Shown: one piece after another, positions 1-7,566 of the stretch | Layout: the number at the start of each line of letters is the position of its first letter | Position numbering within the stretch: position 1 is the first letter of the stretch | Assembly (NCBI GenBank): GCA_021203365.1 | Contig: JAJQBI010000055.1 | Location: forward strand, 1-38,577 | DNA: 38,577 nucleotides | Direction of reading: 5' to 3' | From: Clostridiales bacterium | GTDB taxonomy: Bacteria; Bacillota; Clostridia; Lachnospirales; Lachnospiraceae | Translations under genes and position numbers: made by a program | The notes under the pieces: model-generated | What the model was told of the DNA's origin: nothing | Databases searched by the model: none | The model's input: the letters and a program-made list of their open reading frames with translations, nothing else

Positions 1-2
1 TT

Positions 3-683
3 GACCGAATCAGGGAGCTTGTGACCGAATCCATGCAGAAATGGGGACGAAAATATCCCTATGCCGGATATGGCGGCCGGTTCCGTGTCTGGCTGACGCA
101 GAAAAATCCTGCGCCGTATGGAAGTTACGGAAATGGTTCCGCAATGCGTGTGTCGGCCGCGGGATGGCTGTATGGTACGCTGGAGCGGACCAGAAAAGTT
201 GCCAGGGCAACCGCTGACGTAACGCACAACCATCCGGAGGGAATCAAAGGTGCTGAATCTGTTGCTGCTGTTATTTTCCTGGCACGGACAGGAAACAGCA
301 AGGAACAGATCAGAAAATATGTGACAGAGGAATTCGGATACGATTTGAGCAGGACCTGCGACGAGATACGTCCTCACTATCATCATGTGGAAAGCTGCCA
401 GGAGACAGTACCGGAGGCAATTACCGCTTTCCTGGAAGGAAATAATTTTGAGGATGTCATCCGCACAGCGGTTTCTCTTGGCGGCGACTGCGATACCCTG
501 ACTGCTATTGCCGGGAGCATGGCGGAAGCTTTTTACGGAATACCGGCGTTGCTTATGGCAGAGTGCAGAGCGCGTATCCCGGAAGATATGCTGCGTATAT
601 TAGACTGGTTTGATGAATTATGTAGAGCTCTACATAATTCATCTCCATTACCGGTTTTTGAAGCCTTTTTCCCAAACTGTTAG
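3..683 (+). CDS. ADP-ribosylglycohydrolase family protein, 5' end outside window
   Basis: The frame is open from the left edge, so only the C-terminal 226 residues or so are present. The GGDCDTLTAIAGSMAEA stretch is the C-terminal metal-binding signature of the DraG/ARH fold. Enzymes of this family remove ADP-ribose from protein side chains or from small ADP-ribosyl compounds using two divalent metals. The N-terminal metal-binding half is not visible. The last 25 or so codons run through a perfect 32-bp palindrome (612-643), which suggests the original stop was lost and the C-terminus extended by an inverted duplication. Family assignment is firm; substrate is unknown. It is one of several ADP-ribose-related genes in the window. 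Confidence 0.88.
   Translation, partial: DRIRELVTESMQKWGRKYPYAGYGGRFRVWLTQKNPAPYGSYGNGSAMRVSAAGWLYGTLERTRKVARATADVTHNHPEGIKGAESVAAVIFLARTGNSKEQIRKYVTEEFGYDLSRTCDEIRPHYHHVESCQETVPEAITAFLEGNNFEDVIRTAVSLGGDCDTLTAIAGSMAEAFYGIPALLMAECRARIPEDMLRILDWFDELCRALHNSSPLPVFEAFFPNC
612..643. repeat. Perfect 32-bp palindrome inside the 3' end of the ADP-ribosylglycohydrolase gene
   Basis: The 16-base left arm (612-627, ending TGTAGAG) is followed directly by its exact reverse complement (628-643, starting CTCTACA), with no spacer. The reading frame passes through it. There is no T-run after it, so it is not a standard terminator. Confidence 0.9.
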
Positions 684-926
684 AAAGGTTTTGGTTGTGA
701 AGAAAGTTTTAGAAAACTCAGGTTGATAATCCTGACAGTTTATGCTATTCTTCTGACAACTCAGAAATGATACTGCCGGTTCCCGACTAGAATTGCAGAA
801 CGATTTGAAGACCGTCTGGGAACGTGCAAATGATCTGGAGCTTGAATATGAAATGTAAGCTTTTCTTTTGCTGCTGGGAGATTTACTTGCACACTCGGCT
901 TTTCCTCCTCTGTTCCCGCGAAGCCA

Positions 927-1142
927 ATGTCCCTGCTCAAAGGTAACGAATTAGATCCTGGAAAATCGCAGTATTTGGATCTGGTATTACGTCGTCCGGC
1001 TGGAGAATCACAATTCGATGAAATTATTGTCGGAAACAATGAAATGCTTTCGGAATATCTGGAACAGGTACGCACTCTTTTGTCAGGTAGCCTCTTAGCT
1101 TCCCTGACTCCAACGAGTGAAGACGAATCGAGTTTCACATGA
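927..1142 (+). pseudogene. Unidentified coding remnant (71 codons)
   Basis: An open frame encoding a hydrophilic, probably helical peptide (KSQYLDLVLRRP, IIVGNNEMLSEYLEQVRTLL). No convincing ribosome binding site precedes the ATG, and the frame begins abruptly after non-coding sequence. An overlapping minus-strand frame (761-1138) is also open, so the coding strand is not certain. I do not recognise the family. It is probably a fragment of a larger gene. Confidence 0.25.
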
Positions 1143-1412
1143 GAAATCTCGCAAAATGAAGATTTTTCAAATTATAAGCAGCTCTGTATCGGCATGGAGA
1201 TTTCGTTACATGCCTTAAATATACTTTATTAGTGACGCCTTACTGTCCCATTTTTTACTGTTAATGATGCGGTCAAATTTAAAAAAAATAAATGCGATAT
1301 AAGAAGGAGCGGCACGGGATTAAACTTGTGCTGTTTTTGCGTCAGAACAAGAATCTCTTAAAGCGTACTTTTCGATCGTGTATAAAACTTGCCGATTTGG
1401 AAATGATATATA

Positions 1413-1544
1413 ATGGCCTTACTTAAGATGATACCGATGGAATGGGAATACAGCATTCCCTATGGAATTCTGCATTTCCCGACTCCTTCAAAGACAGTGG
1501 AACCGTTTTTGGCTGCTGCGAAGCAGGCGGCAGATGAAACGTGA
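1413..1544 (+). pseudogene. Possible LysR substrate-domain C-terminal remnant (43 codons)
   Basis: The short frame reads MALLKMIPMEWEY then SIPYGILHFPTPSKTVEPFLAAAK. The order 'hydrophobic - PYG - I/L - P-x-PSKTVEPFL-A' is like the last strand and helix of LysR-type effector domains. Nothing upstream encodes the rest of such a protein. The match is by eye and weak. Confidence 0.3.
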
Positions 1545-1931
1545 TAAGACATAATCTTTCTGTTTCTTCCTTCATCGCTGTAACCTCCCCTTATAATTTA
1601 CACGCAGCAATTTTTCTGTACTGCTCAGCTTCGTTCCCGCGTGATTGCCCTATTATAAATCATTGTTCAGATGAAAGCTACACGGCAGCGTCCCGATATT
1701 TTCCCGATTTCTGACTAATTATCATCCGGAGATCATCTGGGAAAAGCCCGGGAAACTCCCGGTGAGCGCCTGAAAACGATCCGGTAAACGCCCGGAAATC
1801 ACCCGGCAGCTGTTTGGAATAACAGTAACTGGTTTTCGAATTTTCTCCAATCATCGAATCAAAAATGCGTATATACGCAAAAACATTTTATGTGCTGTTT
1901 GACTAGTACACAAAAGTTAAATGTTACCGTT

Positions 1932-2030
1932 AAAAGTCCTTTGAAAAAGTTTTCACTTTATATAAAAAGTCGCTTTGGAAAATTTGCACTTTCATTTAAA
2001 AGTCCCTTGAAAAAATCAACGTCTGTGAGT
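1932..2030 (+). repeat. Three 33-bp direct repeats upstream of the AAA ATPase gene
   Basis: AAAAGTC recurs at 1932, 1965 and 1998, exactly 33 bp apart. Units 1 and 2 share AAAAGTCnCTTTG-GAAAA, then TTTnCACTTT. Unit 3 keeps AAAAGTCCCTTGAAAAA and then diverges. The TTGAAA of unit 3 serves as the -35 box of the predicted promoter, so the array sits where a repressor or the gene's own product could bind. Function is inference. Confidence 0.8.
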
Positions 2031-2035
2031 ATACT
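2007..2035 (+). promoter_or_regulatory. Sigma-A promoter of the AAA ATPase gene
   Basis: TTGAAA (2007-2012), a 17-bp spacer and TATACT (2030-2035). Transcription would begin near 2042, about 24 bp before the chosen start codon. The -35 box lies inside the third 33-bp repeat. Confidence 0.7.
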
Positions 2036-2065
2036 ATATGACAGATGACAGGGAGGTGGCTATCA

Positions 2066-3385
2066 ATGCTGAAAAGAAAAATTGAACAGACTCTTTTGGA
2101 GTGGAAAAACACTGCGAATCGTAAGCCTCTGATTGTGAAGGGCTGCAGACAATGCGGAAAAACTTTTTCCGTGCTGGATTTTGCCCATAAGAATTATAAA
2201 AATGTGATTTACCTGAATTTCTTTGAAAATCCGGATTATGCTTCTGTATTTGCCGGATCTCTGGAGATTGATAATATCGTTATGATGCTTACTGCTTTGT
2301 TGGGAAGTTCCGCTGTATTTGAAGCCGGAAAAACCGTGCTGGTGCTGGATGAAATTCAGGATTGTCCGGAAGCGAGAACGGCCTTGAAATTTTTCCGAAT
2401 CGACGGACGATATGATGTGATTGGAACAGGCTCTCTGCTGGGAGTTAAGGGATACGGCAAAGAACCGAAGTCTATTCCGGTAGGGTTTGAAACGATAGCA
2501 GATATGTATCCTTTGGATTTTGAAGAGTTTTTGTGGGCCAATGGCATTACTGATGGCATCATAGATATGCTTATAAAAAGTATGGACACAGAATCTCCCG
2601 TGCCGGAAGCGCTTCATAATCGTATGCGTCAGCTCCTGCTGCAGTATACGGTTGTTGGCGGTATGCCGGATGCCGTGCAAACCTTTGTCGATACCCGGCA
2701 GATGAATGAGGTATTGCAAATACAGCGGGATATTGTACGATCCTATGAAGATGATATGGTTAAATATGCCGAGAGGAAAGATAAATCCAGGATCAAAGAG
2801 TGTTTTCAATCAATTCCCAGGCAGCTTGGCAAGGAAAATAAGAAGTTCCAATACTCTGTAGTAAAGAAGGGTTCTACCGCTGCCAAGTATGCCGGCAGTT
2901 TGCAGTGGATCGAGGATGCAGGTATTATTTCCCGGTGCTACAATCTCTCCATTACTGAATTGCCCCTGGACGGTAATGCAGAAGAAGACTGCTTCAAAGT
3001 CTATATGCGTGACTGCGGTTTATTTGTCAGTATGCTGGAGGATGGCACACAATACGACATTCTGCAGGGCAATCTCTATGGATACAAGGGTGCTATATTT
3101 GAAAATCTGGTTGCAGATATCTTTGCCAAAATGGGCAGAAAGCTATATTATTTCCATAAGGATAGCGGTTTGGAGGTGGATTTTGTGATTCGCTATCATG
3201 GCGAATGTGTGCTTGTAGAAGTCAAGGCCAATACCGGCAATACCAAAAGCACAAAAACCATCCTGCGGCATCCTGAAAAATATCATGTACAGCAGGCCAT
3301 TAAACTGGGAGATTACAATGTAGGTCGTAACGGACAAATCCTGATCCTGCCACTATATATGGCTTTCCTGCTGAGAAGTCTTTGA
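2066..3385 (+). CDS. AAA family ATPase with C-terminal DUF4143 domain
   Basis: This 439-residue protein has an N-terminal AAA_14 domain and a C-terminal DUF4143 domain. The Walker A loop KGCRQCGKT is at about residues 25-33 and Walker B VLVLDEIQD at about 91-99. The C-terminal GLEVDFVI...VLVEVKA resembles the core of PD-(D/E)XK nuclease folds, as is usual in DUF4143. I start at ATG 2066, 10 bases after GGGAGG, rather than at the in-frame ATG 2045, which has no such site. It appears to be monocistronic. The physiological role of these ATPases is poorly understood; proposals include mobile-element or toxin-antitoxin-like functions. The 33-bp repeat array in its promoter suggests specific control. 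Confidence 0.85.
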   Translation: MLKRKIEQTLLEWKNTANRKPLIVKGCRQCGKTFSVLDFAHKNYKNVIYLNFFENPDYASVFAGSLEIDNIVMMLTALLGSSAVFEAGKTVLVLDEIQDCPEARTALKFFRIDGRYDVIGTGSLLGVKGYGKEPKSIPVGFETIADMYPLDFEEFLWANGITDGIIDMLIKSMDTESPVPEALHNRMRQLLLQYTVVGGMPDAVQTFVDTRQMNEVLQIQRDIVRSYEDDMVKYAERKDKSRIKECFQSIPRQLGKENKKFQYSVVKKGSTAAKYAGSLQWIEDAGIISRCYNLSITELPLDGNAEEDCFKVYMRDCGLFVSMLEDGTQYDILQGNLYGYKGAIFENLVADIFAKMGRKLYYFHKDSGLEVDFVIRYHGECVLVEVKANTGNTKSTKTILRHPEKYHVQQAIKLGDYNVGRNGQILILPLYMAFLLRSL

Positions 3386-3400
3386 TTTAGCATAATCGAT

Positions 3401-3449
3401 GTTTATATGCCACAAATCAAGAATTTTTTTGAATTTGTGGCACATAAAC
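3401..3449. terminator. Long imperfect inverted repeat after the AAA ATPase gene
   Basis: GTTTATaTGCCACAAAT on the left pairs with ATTTGTGGCAcATAAAC on the right, with an AT-rich loop containing a T7 run. It lies 16 bp past the stop codon and could end transcription. The right-arm text recurs in similar form at about 10977 (ATTTGTGGCATATAAAC), so it may instead be a remnant of a dispersed sequence. Confidence 0.45.
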
Positions 3450-3491
3450 GCAATACTGAAGAAACGATGGGGCTGCTGGAAACGGCAGTGT

Positions 3492-3734
3492 CTACATTTT
3501 CTGAATCATAGCAACCAATTCTTCCTTCTGGGTTGCCGATAAGATAGAATCATTCTCTTCCAGGAGCCTGAAAACCATGTCCAGGCGCTTCATCCCGATA
3601 ACTGCTTTTATATCCCAGTAGGCCAGGGAACGGGTCAGCGTCCTGCCGAGGGAAATATTACAGATAAAGTCATGCATCCTGACATATAATCCGAGATCGT
3701 ACATGAAAGAAATACATTCAAGCTGCGCAATCAT
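3492..3734 (-). CDS. Small hypothetical protein or fragment, related to the piece at 10871-10990
   Basis: An 80-codon frame that begins MIAQLECISFMYDLGLYVRM. The segment ISFMYDLGLYVRMHDFI recurs almost unchanged at 10871-10990 with about 75 bases of clear nucleotide similarity. There, EEKRKITQLER precedes it, so this copy has probably lost its own N-terminus. The C-terminal part (KRLDMVFRLLEENDSILSATQKEELVAMIQKM) looks like a real helical C-terminus. No family is recognised. It is probably a truncated copy of a small family associated with accessory regions. Confidence 0.4.
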   Translation of the reverse strand: MIAQLECISFMYDLGLYVRMHDFICNISLGRTLTRSLAYWDIKAVIGMKRLDMVFRLLEENDSILSATQKEELVAMIQKM

Positions 3735-3784
3735 AACTATATGAAAAAAACAGAGTTGTGAATTTTACAGCATGAATGCTCTTT

Positions 3785-3890
3785 TTAACTATGACTTGAC
3801 AGGTGATTCCTTGTAAATCCTGCAGGCAGGAACTCCAGGGCGGCACAGTATTTATCCGCGACGCAGACAATCCAGGCCTCTTTGTATTTA
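3785..3890 (-). pseudogene. C-terminal remnant with EAWIVC...YCAALEFL motif, copy 1
   Basis: Read on the minus strand the frame gives YKEAWIVCVADKYCAALEFL and then a short tail and stop. A second copy at 26484-26630 gives EYREAWIVC and, after a one-base deletion, YCAALEFL again. Recurrence at two distant places shows these are pieces of one protein-coding sequence. I do not recognise the family. Confidence 0.4.
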
Positions 3891-3892
3891 GA

Positions 3893-4102
3893 ATGAAGAA
3901 TATCCCCCCTCTTTATATAGGAGTTCTGCAGAAGATCAGCTATGTGGAATATATTCTCGATGAAGTGTTTCTGAATGGTAGCGTAGAGGAAAAGACAGAC
4001 TTTGTTCGGGCGAATGAGAACAAAATAGCAGAACTCGAAAACAGAATTCAGAGGCTCGATCCAGAAGAAGAGAAACTATCAGATCTGAGTATTGCAATAT
4101 AA
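3893..4102 (+). CDS. Small hypothetical protein or fragment (69 codons)
   Basis: From ATG 3893 the frame encodes MKNIPPLYIGVLQKISYVEY and then a strongly charged helical tail (EEKTDFVRANENKIAELENRIQRLDPEEEK). The frame is open further upstream, but that part is antisense to the EAWIVC remnant and is unlikely to be coding. No good ribosome binding site is seen. The tail could form a coiled coil. Function is unknown; a decayed fragment is as likely as a real small protein. Confidence 0.35.
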   Translation: MKNIPPLYIGVLQKISYVEYILDEVFLNGSVEEKTDFVRANENKIAELENRIQRLDPEEEKLSDLSIAI

Positions 4103-4207
4103 ATGTGCAGGCGATTTACAGTCCAGGGCTGTCGGTTAATTCTGGGGGTGTGGACTGTATTTTATGCCAGTCTCTGCGACTTTATATTTAAAGTTTTGGA
4201 TAACATC

Positions 4208-4236
4208 TTTTCAATCCGAAAAGAAAGAACTATAAT
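4208..4236 (+). promoter_or_regulatory. Promoter for the EamA transporter gene
   Basis: TTTTCA (4208-4213), a 17-bp spacer and a perfect TATAAT (4231-4236). The -35 box is weak. It lies 48 bp upstream of the start codon. Confidence 0.5.
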
Positions 4237-4283
4237 ATTGCCGTAAAGCAAATGAAAAGCTTACAAATGGGAGGTAATATTGT

Positions 4284-4697
4284 ATGTGGATGTTATTTGC
4301 ACTACTGTCTGCCATTTTCGCAGCACTTACTTCTATTTTGGCTAAAATCGGTATTGAGGGTATTAACTCAAACCTGGCAACAGCAATCAGAACAGTAGTT
4401 GTTGTGATTATGGCCTGGGGAATGGTATTTCTGACTCATGCCCAGAATGGACTGGCCGATATCAGCAGAAAAAGCTGGATATTTCTGATTTTATCCGGTC
4501 TCGCAACAGGAGCATCCTGGTTGTGTTATTATCGTGCACTGCAGATGGGCGACGCGTCAAAGGTAGTTCCGATTGACAAATTGAGCGTTGTTATTACTCT
4601 GGTACTGGCGTTTGTGTTTCTGCATGAAGAATTTACTCCAAAATCACTGATCGGATGTATTTTAATTGGGGCAGGAACTCTTCTTATGGTAATCTGA
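4284..4697 (+). CDS. EamA/DMT-family transporter, single-domain (137 aa)
   Basis: A small, very hydrophobic protein with about five membrane segments. It carries the EamA pattern: an N-terminal ALLSAIFAALTSILAKIG, a central LSGLATGASWLCYYRALQMG, and a C-terminal VVPIDKLSVVITLVLAFVFLHE. At 137 residues it is one half of a typical ten-segment drug/metabolite transporter, so it would act as a dimer in the membrane. The substrate cannot be read from the sequence. The start follows GGGAGG, and a TATAAT-type promoter precedes it. A 7-bp inverted repeat (CAATACA...TGTATTG) just after the stop may close the unit. Confidence 0.85.
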   Translation: MWMLFALLSAIFAALTSILAKIGIEGINSNLATAIRTVVVVIMAWGMVFLTHAQNGLADISRKSWIFLILSGLATGASWLCYYRALQMGDASKVVPIDKLSVVITLVLAFVFLHEEFTPKSLIGCILIGAGTLLMVI

Positions 4698-4858
4698 GAG
4701 CCAATACATAACAAAAAGATTGGTCTTTCTGTATTGAAAGACATACCCAGACAGGATATAAAAATGTGAAAGGTAAAAGGAATGTAAGCTATCTGCCGAT
4801 TGAAAAAGCCCGCGTTGAAGGCTAATGACCACACTGCAAACGAAAGGGGAACGACAAT

Positions 4859-5383
4859 ATGACACATGAAGAATATAAAGCAGCGGCAAATCACTGGATT
4901 GAGAAAGACGCTGCTTCCAAAAAGATGCCTGCGGCTCAGCTGTGGGTAGCTATTGAGAATTATATCCAGACCAACAACACCTGCGCTCTCGCGACTGGGA
5001 GCGGCAGCTTCATTCGCTGCACGCCCATCGAATATGCCTGGCATGACGGTGCATTCTGGATGTTCTCGGAAGGCGGGCGGAAATTTGTTGGCCTGGAGGA
5101 GAATAAATCCGTTTGTCTTGCCATTTATGACCGATACGATGGATTTGGTAAATTAAAGGGACTGCAGGTTTCCGGCACAGCGGAAATCGTAGAGCCGTTT
5201 TCTGCAGAATACATCCATGCGGCTGAGTGGAAGAAAATCCCGGCAGATGCGCTGAAAAAGCTGCCATTCATCATGAACCTGATCAAAATCACACCGGCAG
5301 AGATCGATTTTCTGAATTCTGATTTCAAAGAGAACGGTTATGACAGTCGTCAGCACTATGACTGCGGCAGGGAGGAATCCTGA
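4859..5383 (+). CDS. Pyridoxamine 5'-phosphate oxidase-family (flavin-binding split barrel) protein
   Basis: This 174-residue protein matches the small PNPOx-like split-barrel group. After a helical N-terminus come NTCALATGSGSFIRCTPIEY, GAFWMFSEGGRKFVGLEENK and a GLQVSGTAEIVEP strand, the usual FMN-binding layout. Members bind FMN, heme or F420, and many reduce small molecules or have no known substrate. True vitamin B6 oxidase activity should not be assumed. The stop codon overlaps the next start by one base, which implies translational coupling with the membrane protein downstream. Confidence 0.8.
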   Translation: MTHEEYKAAANHWIEKDAASKKMPAAQLWVAIENYIQTNNTCALATGSGSFIRCTPIEYAWHDGAFWMFSEGGRKFVGLEENKSVCLAIYDRYDGFGKLKGLQVSGTAEIVEPFSAEYIHAAEWKKIPADALKKLPFIMNLIKITPAEIDFLNSDFKENGYDSRQHYDCGREES

Positions 5384-5964
5384 TGTTTTCAGATTTTGAT
5401 GCGCAGACCCGTCAGATGCTGACGGGGAATCTGCTGATGATTGGCTGCTGTGTCTTTTACCTGGCATGGTGGCTGATCGCGTTTAAGCCGCAAGGCGCAG
5501 TTAAGGGTCTGCGGAGCGGTTGGCTTCTGATCCCGGCTCTGCTGTTTGGCGTGGCTGCGGTGATTCAGATTGTTCAGGGCAGCGGCGCTGTGGAGAGCAG
5601 TGCGTTGTTGTTTCCGCGAAATATGGTGCTGATCGGCGGCGTAGTCGTTTATATTGTCCTGCTGGTGGGAACCAGTGTCCTTTTAAAGCGGCAGGTGACG
5701 ACGGAACTGTTCCTCATTGTCGGCTGGACGGCTCTGATGTTTCTGGAGCTGAATGCTTTGTTTGCGCAGGGACAGTTTCCGAAATCAACAGTGATCGTAC
5801 TTCTGGTCATAACACTGATCTTCGCCGTTGTCAGTATGATCTGTTATCTGCTCTATTATGGCCTGGATAAGGTGAAAGGCTATGCAGACGGCATGATACC
5901 GCTTCTTCTGGTAGCTGTCATGATGGCTGTGGTCACGGCCGGGGCAGTGCTCTCCCACAACTGA
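5383..5964 (+). CDS. Hypothetical integral membrane protein (about six segments)
   Basis: A 193-residue protein with about six evenly spaced hydrophobic helices, starting with MLTGNLLMIGCCVFYLAWWL. Short loops carry a few positive residues (LLKRQ, DKVKGY). No known catalytic or transport motif is visible. It begins on the last base of the preceding PNPOx-like gene and so is surely co-translated with it. The pair may form a membrane-linked redox unit, but that is inference from position only. Confidence 0.75.
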   Translation: MFSDFDAQTRQMLTGNLLMIGCCVFYLAWWLIAFKPQGAVKGLRSGWLLIPALLFGVAAVIQIVQGSGAVESSALLFPRNMVLIGGVVVYIVLLVGTSVLLKRQVTTELFLIVGWTALMFLELNALFAQGQFPKSTVIVLLVITLIFAVVSMICYLLYYGLDKVKGYADGMIPLLLVAVMMAVVTAGAVLSHN

Positions 5965-6013
5965 CTTTTACTAAAAAGTACTTCGAAATGAAGGGAATGA
6001 TGAGGGGCGTTAT

Positions 6014-6224
6014 ATGACTGTCAGAAGAGTAAAAACGACAATGAGCAAGGTGCAGAAAGCAATCTCCCCGTATGTACATAAACATATATTTGGCCGGGAT
6101 ACAGTTGATGCAAATGATATCGAGCGGATTGCTGTCCGGCTATTGGGGCAATATAATAACGTTTCGATTTCCCAGGGACTGGATCGACCACATAGAGGAA
6201 TTTGAGGCTTTTATGGATGATTAA
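6014..6224 (+). pseudogene. Small hypothetical gene with a probable frameshift
   Basis: An ATG opens a frame beginning MTVRRVKTTMSKVQKAIS and reaching DIERIAVRLLG. In this frame it ends as ...DRPHRGI at 6205. The +1 frame is open from the GGGG run near 6148 and reads more like a protein: ITFRFPRDWIDHIEEFEAFMDD, ending at 6224. A one-base change at the G-run would join the two into a 69-residue protein. I do not recognise the family. It is either a decayed gene or an assembly error. Confidence 0.45.
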
Positions 6225-6259
6225 CCATCTTTTCAGAATTTGACGGGAGGAAAATCAGA

Positions 6260-6841
6260 ATGAACGAAATGCTGCAGACAATCATGGAACGCCGTTCCAC
6301 ACGAAAATACAATGACAAACCGGTCACGGAGGAACAGCTTACTGATATCCTGGAAGCCGGGCGCTATGCCCCGACCGGCGGCAACTGCCAGACAGTTCAC
6401 TTTGTTGTGCTTATGAATGCGGAAATCAGGGAGAACCTGCGGGGGCTGGTTCAGGAAGCTTTTTTACAGATGGAGCTTTCCGATGATCAATACGCCAGCA
6501 TCCAGAATTCCATTAAACTGTCCAGGCGCGGGAATTATGCGTTTGATTACCATGCACCGATCCTGGTCGTGGTCGCAAACCGGAAGGGATACCCGAATGC
6601 GGTCGCGGACTCGGCCTGCGCATTGCAGAATATGATGCTGGAAGCGGAAAGCCTGGGCGTCGGCTCCTGCTGGATCAATCAGCTGCACTGGCTGGATGAA
6701 AATCCGTCTATTCGTGAGTTCCTGGAGCCGTTGGGAATTACCGCAGACGAAACGATATGCGGCGCGCTGGCACTGGGAAATTATGATGAGAAGCAGCCTG
6801 TAAAGCCAAGAACCGGAATGCAGGTGGACTATATCAGATAA
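6260..6841 (+). CDS. Nitroreductase-family protein (FMN-dependent)
   Basis: 193 residues with nitroreductase landmarks: the N-terminal MERRSTRKYNDKPV phosphate-binding segment, ILEAGRYAPTGGNCQTVHFVV, an AVADSACALQNMMLEAESLGVGSCW helix region, and a C-terminal GALALGNYDEKQPVKPR. Such enzymes are homodimers that pass electrons from NAD(P)H through FMN to quinones, nitro compounds or other acceptors. GGGAGG lies 11 bases before the ATG. It is followed by a GNAT acetyltransferase 65 bp on. The physiological acceptor is unknown. Confidence 0.88.
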   Translation: MNEMLQTIMERRSTRKYNDKPVTEEQLTDILEAGRYAPTGGNCQTVHFVVLMNAEIRENLRGLVQEAFLQMELSDDQYASIQNSIKLSRRGNYAFDYHAPILVVVANRKGYPNAVADSACALQNMMLEAESLGVGSCWINQLHWLDENPSIREFLEPLGITADETICGALALGNYDEKQPVKPRTGMQVDYIR

Positions 6842-6906
6842 TTTGCGGCCGATAACGGAGTAATCTCCGAAAAGGATTCCGCAGCTGCATAGGAAAAGGT
6901 AATGCT

Positions 6907-7497
6907 GTGAAACAGATAAAAGAACTGCAACTGGATGAACTGAAGCAGATTTACAAAGCGCATGTCAGGGAAGATTTCCCCCGCAGTGAGCGCCGCCCTT
7001 ATTCGTCCATGAAGAAAATGACAAACGCTGGAAAATACATAAGCTTTGGCTATTATGACAATGACAGCCTGCTGGCTTATGCCTGTTATATTCTGACTGA
7101 GAATGGAATGTATGCGTTATTGGATTATTTCGCTGTCGTGCCTGAACTGCGCGGCCGCGGAACCGGCAGCGAATTCCTGCAGAAACTGGAAGGTACACTT
7201 CCGGCAAAAAACGGCGCGTTTATTGAGGCGGAAAGCCCCGATTCGGCAAAGACCGAAGGGGAAGTAGCACTCCGCCGGAGGAGAATACACTTTTATCTTT
7301 CAAACGGCGCTGTGCTGACAAATACAAAGTGCCTGCTGTTTGGCGTGGATTATAATATTCTGTATATCGACAGGGCGGACAACACGGATCCTGCACCGGA
7401 ACAGCTGCACTGCGTGATAGAAGATTTGTATCGGGAAATCTATCGACCGGTTTATGGCCGGCTGTGCAAGCCTTATGTGCAGGAAGCAAACCAGTGA
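6907..7497 (+). CDS. GNAT-family N-acetyltransferase
   Basis: A 196-residue protein with the acetyl-CoA-binding GNAT core: YALLDYFAVVPELRGRGTGSEFLQKL contains the V-x-P-x-x-RGRG-x-G pyrophosphate loop. The C-terminal half departs from the plainest family members. I chose GTG 6907, 7 bases after AGGAAAAGG; the first in-frame ATG is far inside. It follows the nitroreductase by 65 bp, and a small hairpin (CGGAG-TAAT-CTCCG, 6856-6869) sits between them. Substrate is unknown. Confidence 0.82.
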   Translation: MKQIKELQLDELKQIYKAHVREDFPRSERRPYSSMKKMTNAGKYISFGYYDNDSLLAYACYILTENGMYALLDYFAVVPELRGRGTGSEFLQKLEGTLPAKNGAFIEAESPDSAKTEGEVALRRRRIHFYLSNGAVLTNTKCLLFGVDYNILYIDRADNTDPAPEQLHCVIEDLYREIYRPVYGRLCKPYVQEANQ

Positions 7498-7566
7498 CCT
7501 GGACTTCAGTGGCCTTCTGGCCCGATTTTGGATGGCCACGAAGCTCAAATACAAAGGGTGACGCGG

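Larger units (their letters stand above)
684..1931. other. Long stretch without an intact gene; decayed coding remnants
   Basis: No intact gene is seen. Short open frames with protein-like composition remain: 757-858 (+), a charged helical piece containing KTVWERANDLELEYEM; 927-1142 (+), annotated separately; and 1413-1544 (+), resembling a LysR C-terminus. Between about 1740 and 1810 the sequence is rich in CCGG/CCCGG words in a loosely repeating arrangement. From about 1860 it becomes AT-rich and leads into the 33-bp repeats. The picture is an old accumulation of gene pieces. Confidence 0.55.

Noticed and set aside
761-1138. 125-codon minus-strand frame in the first decayed region
   Set aside because: Overlaps a plus-strand frame that is at least as protein-like; no ribosome site and no recognised domain, so I did not call it a gene.
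1740-1812. CCGG-rich loosely repeated stretch considered as a CRISPR or iteron array
   Set aside because: The units differ in length and sequence and have no constant spacer. It is not a regular repeat array.
2063-2809. 248-codon minus-strand open frame opposite the AAA ATPase
   Set aside because: The plus strand encodes unmistakable Walker motifs and DUF4143. The minus frame has unlikely composition and no ribosome site.
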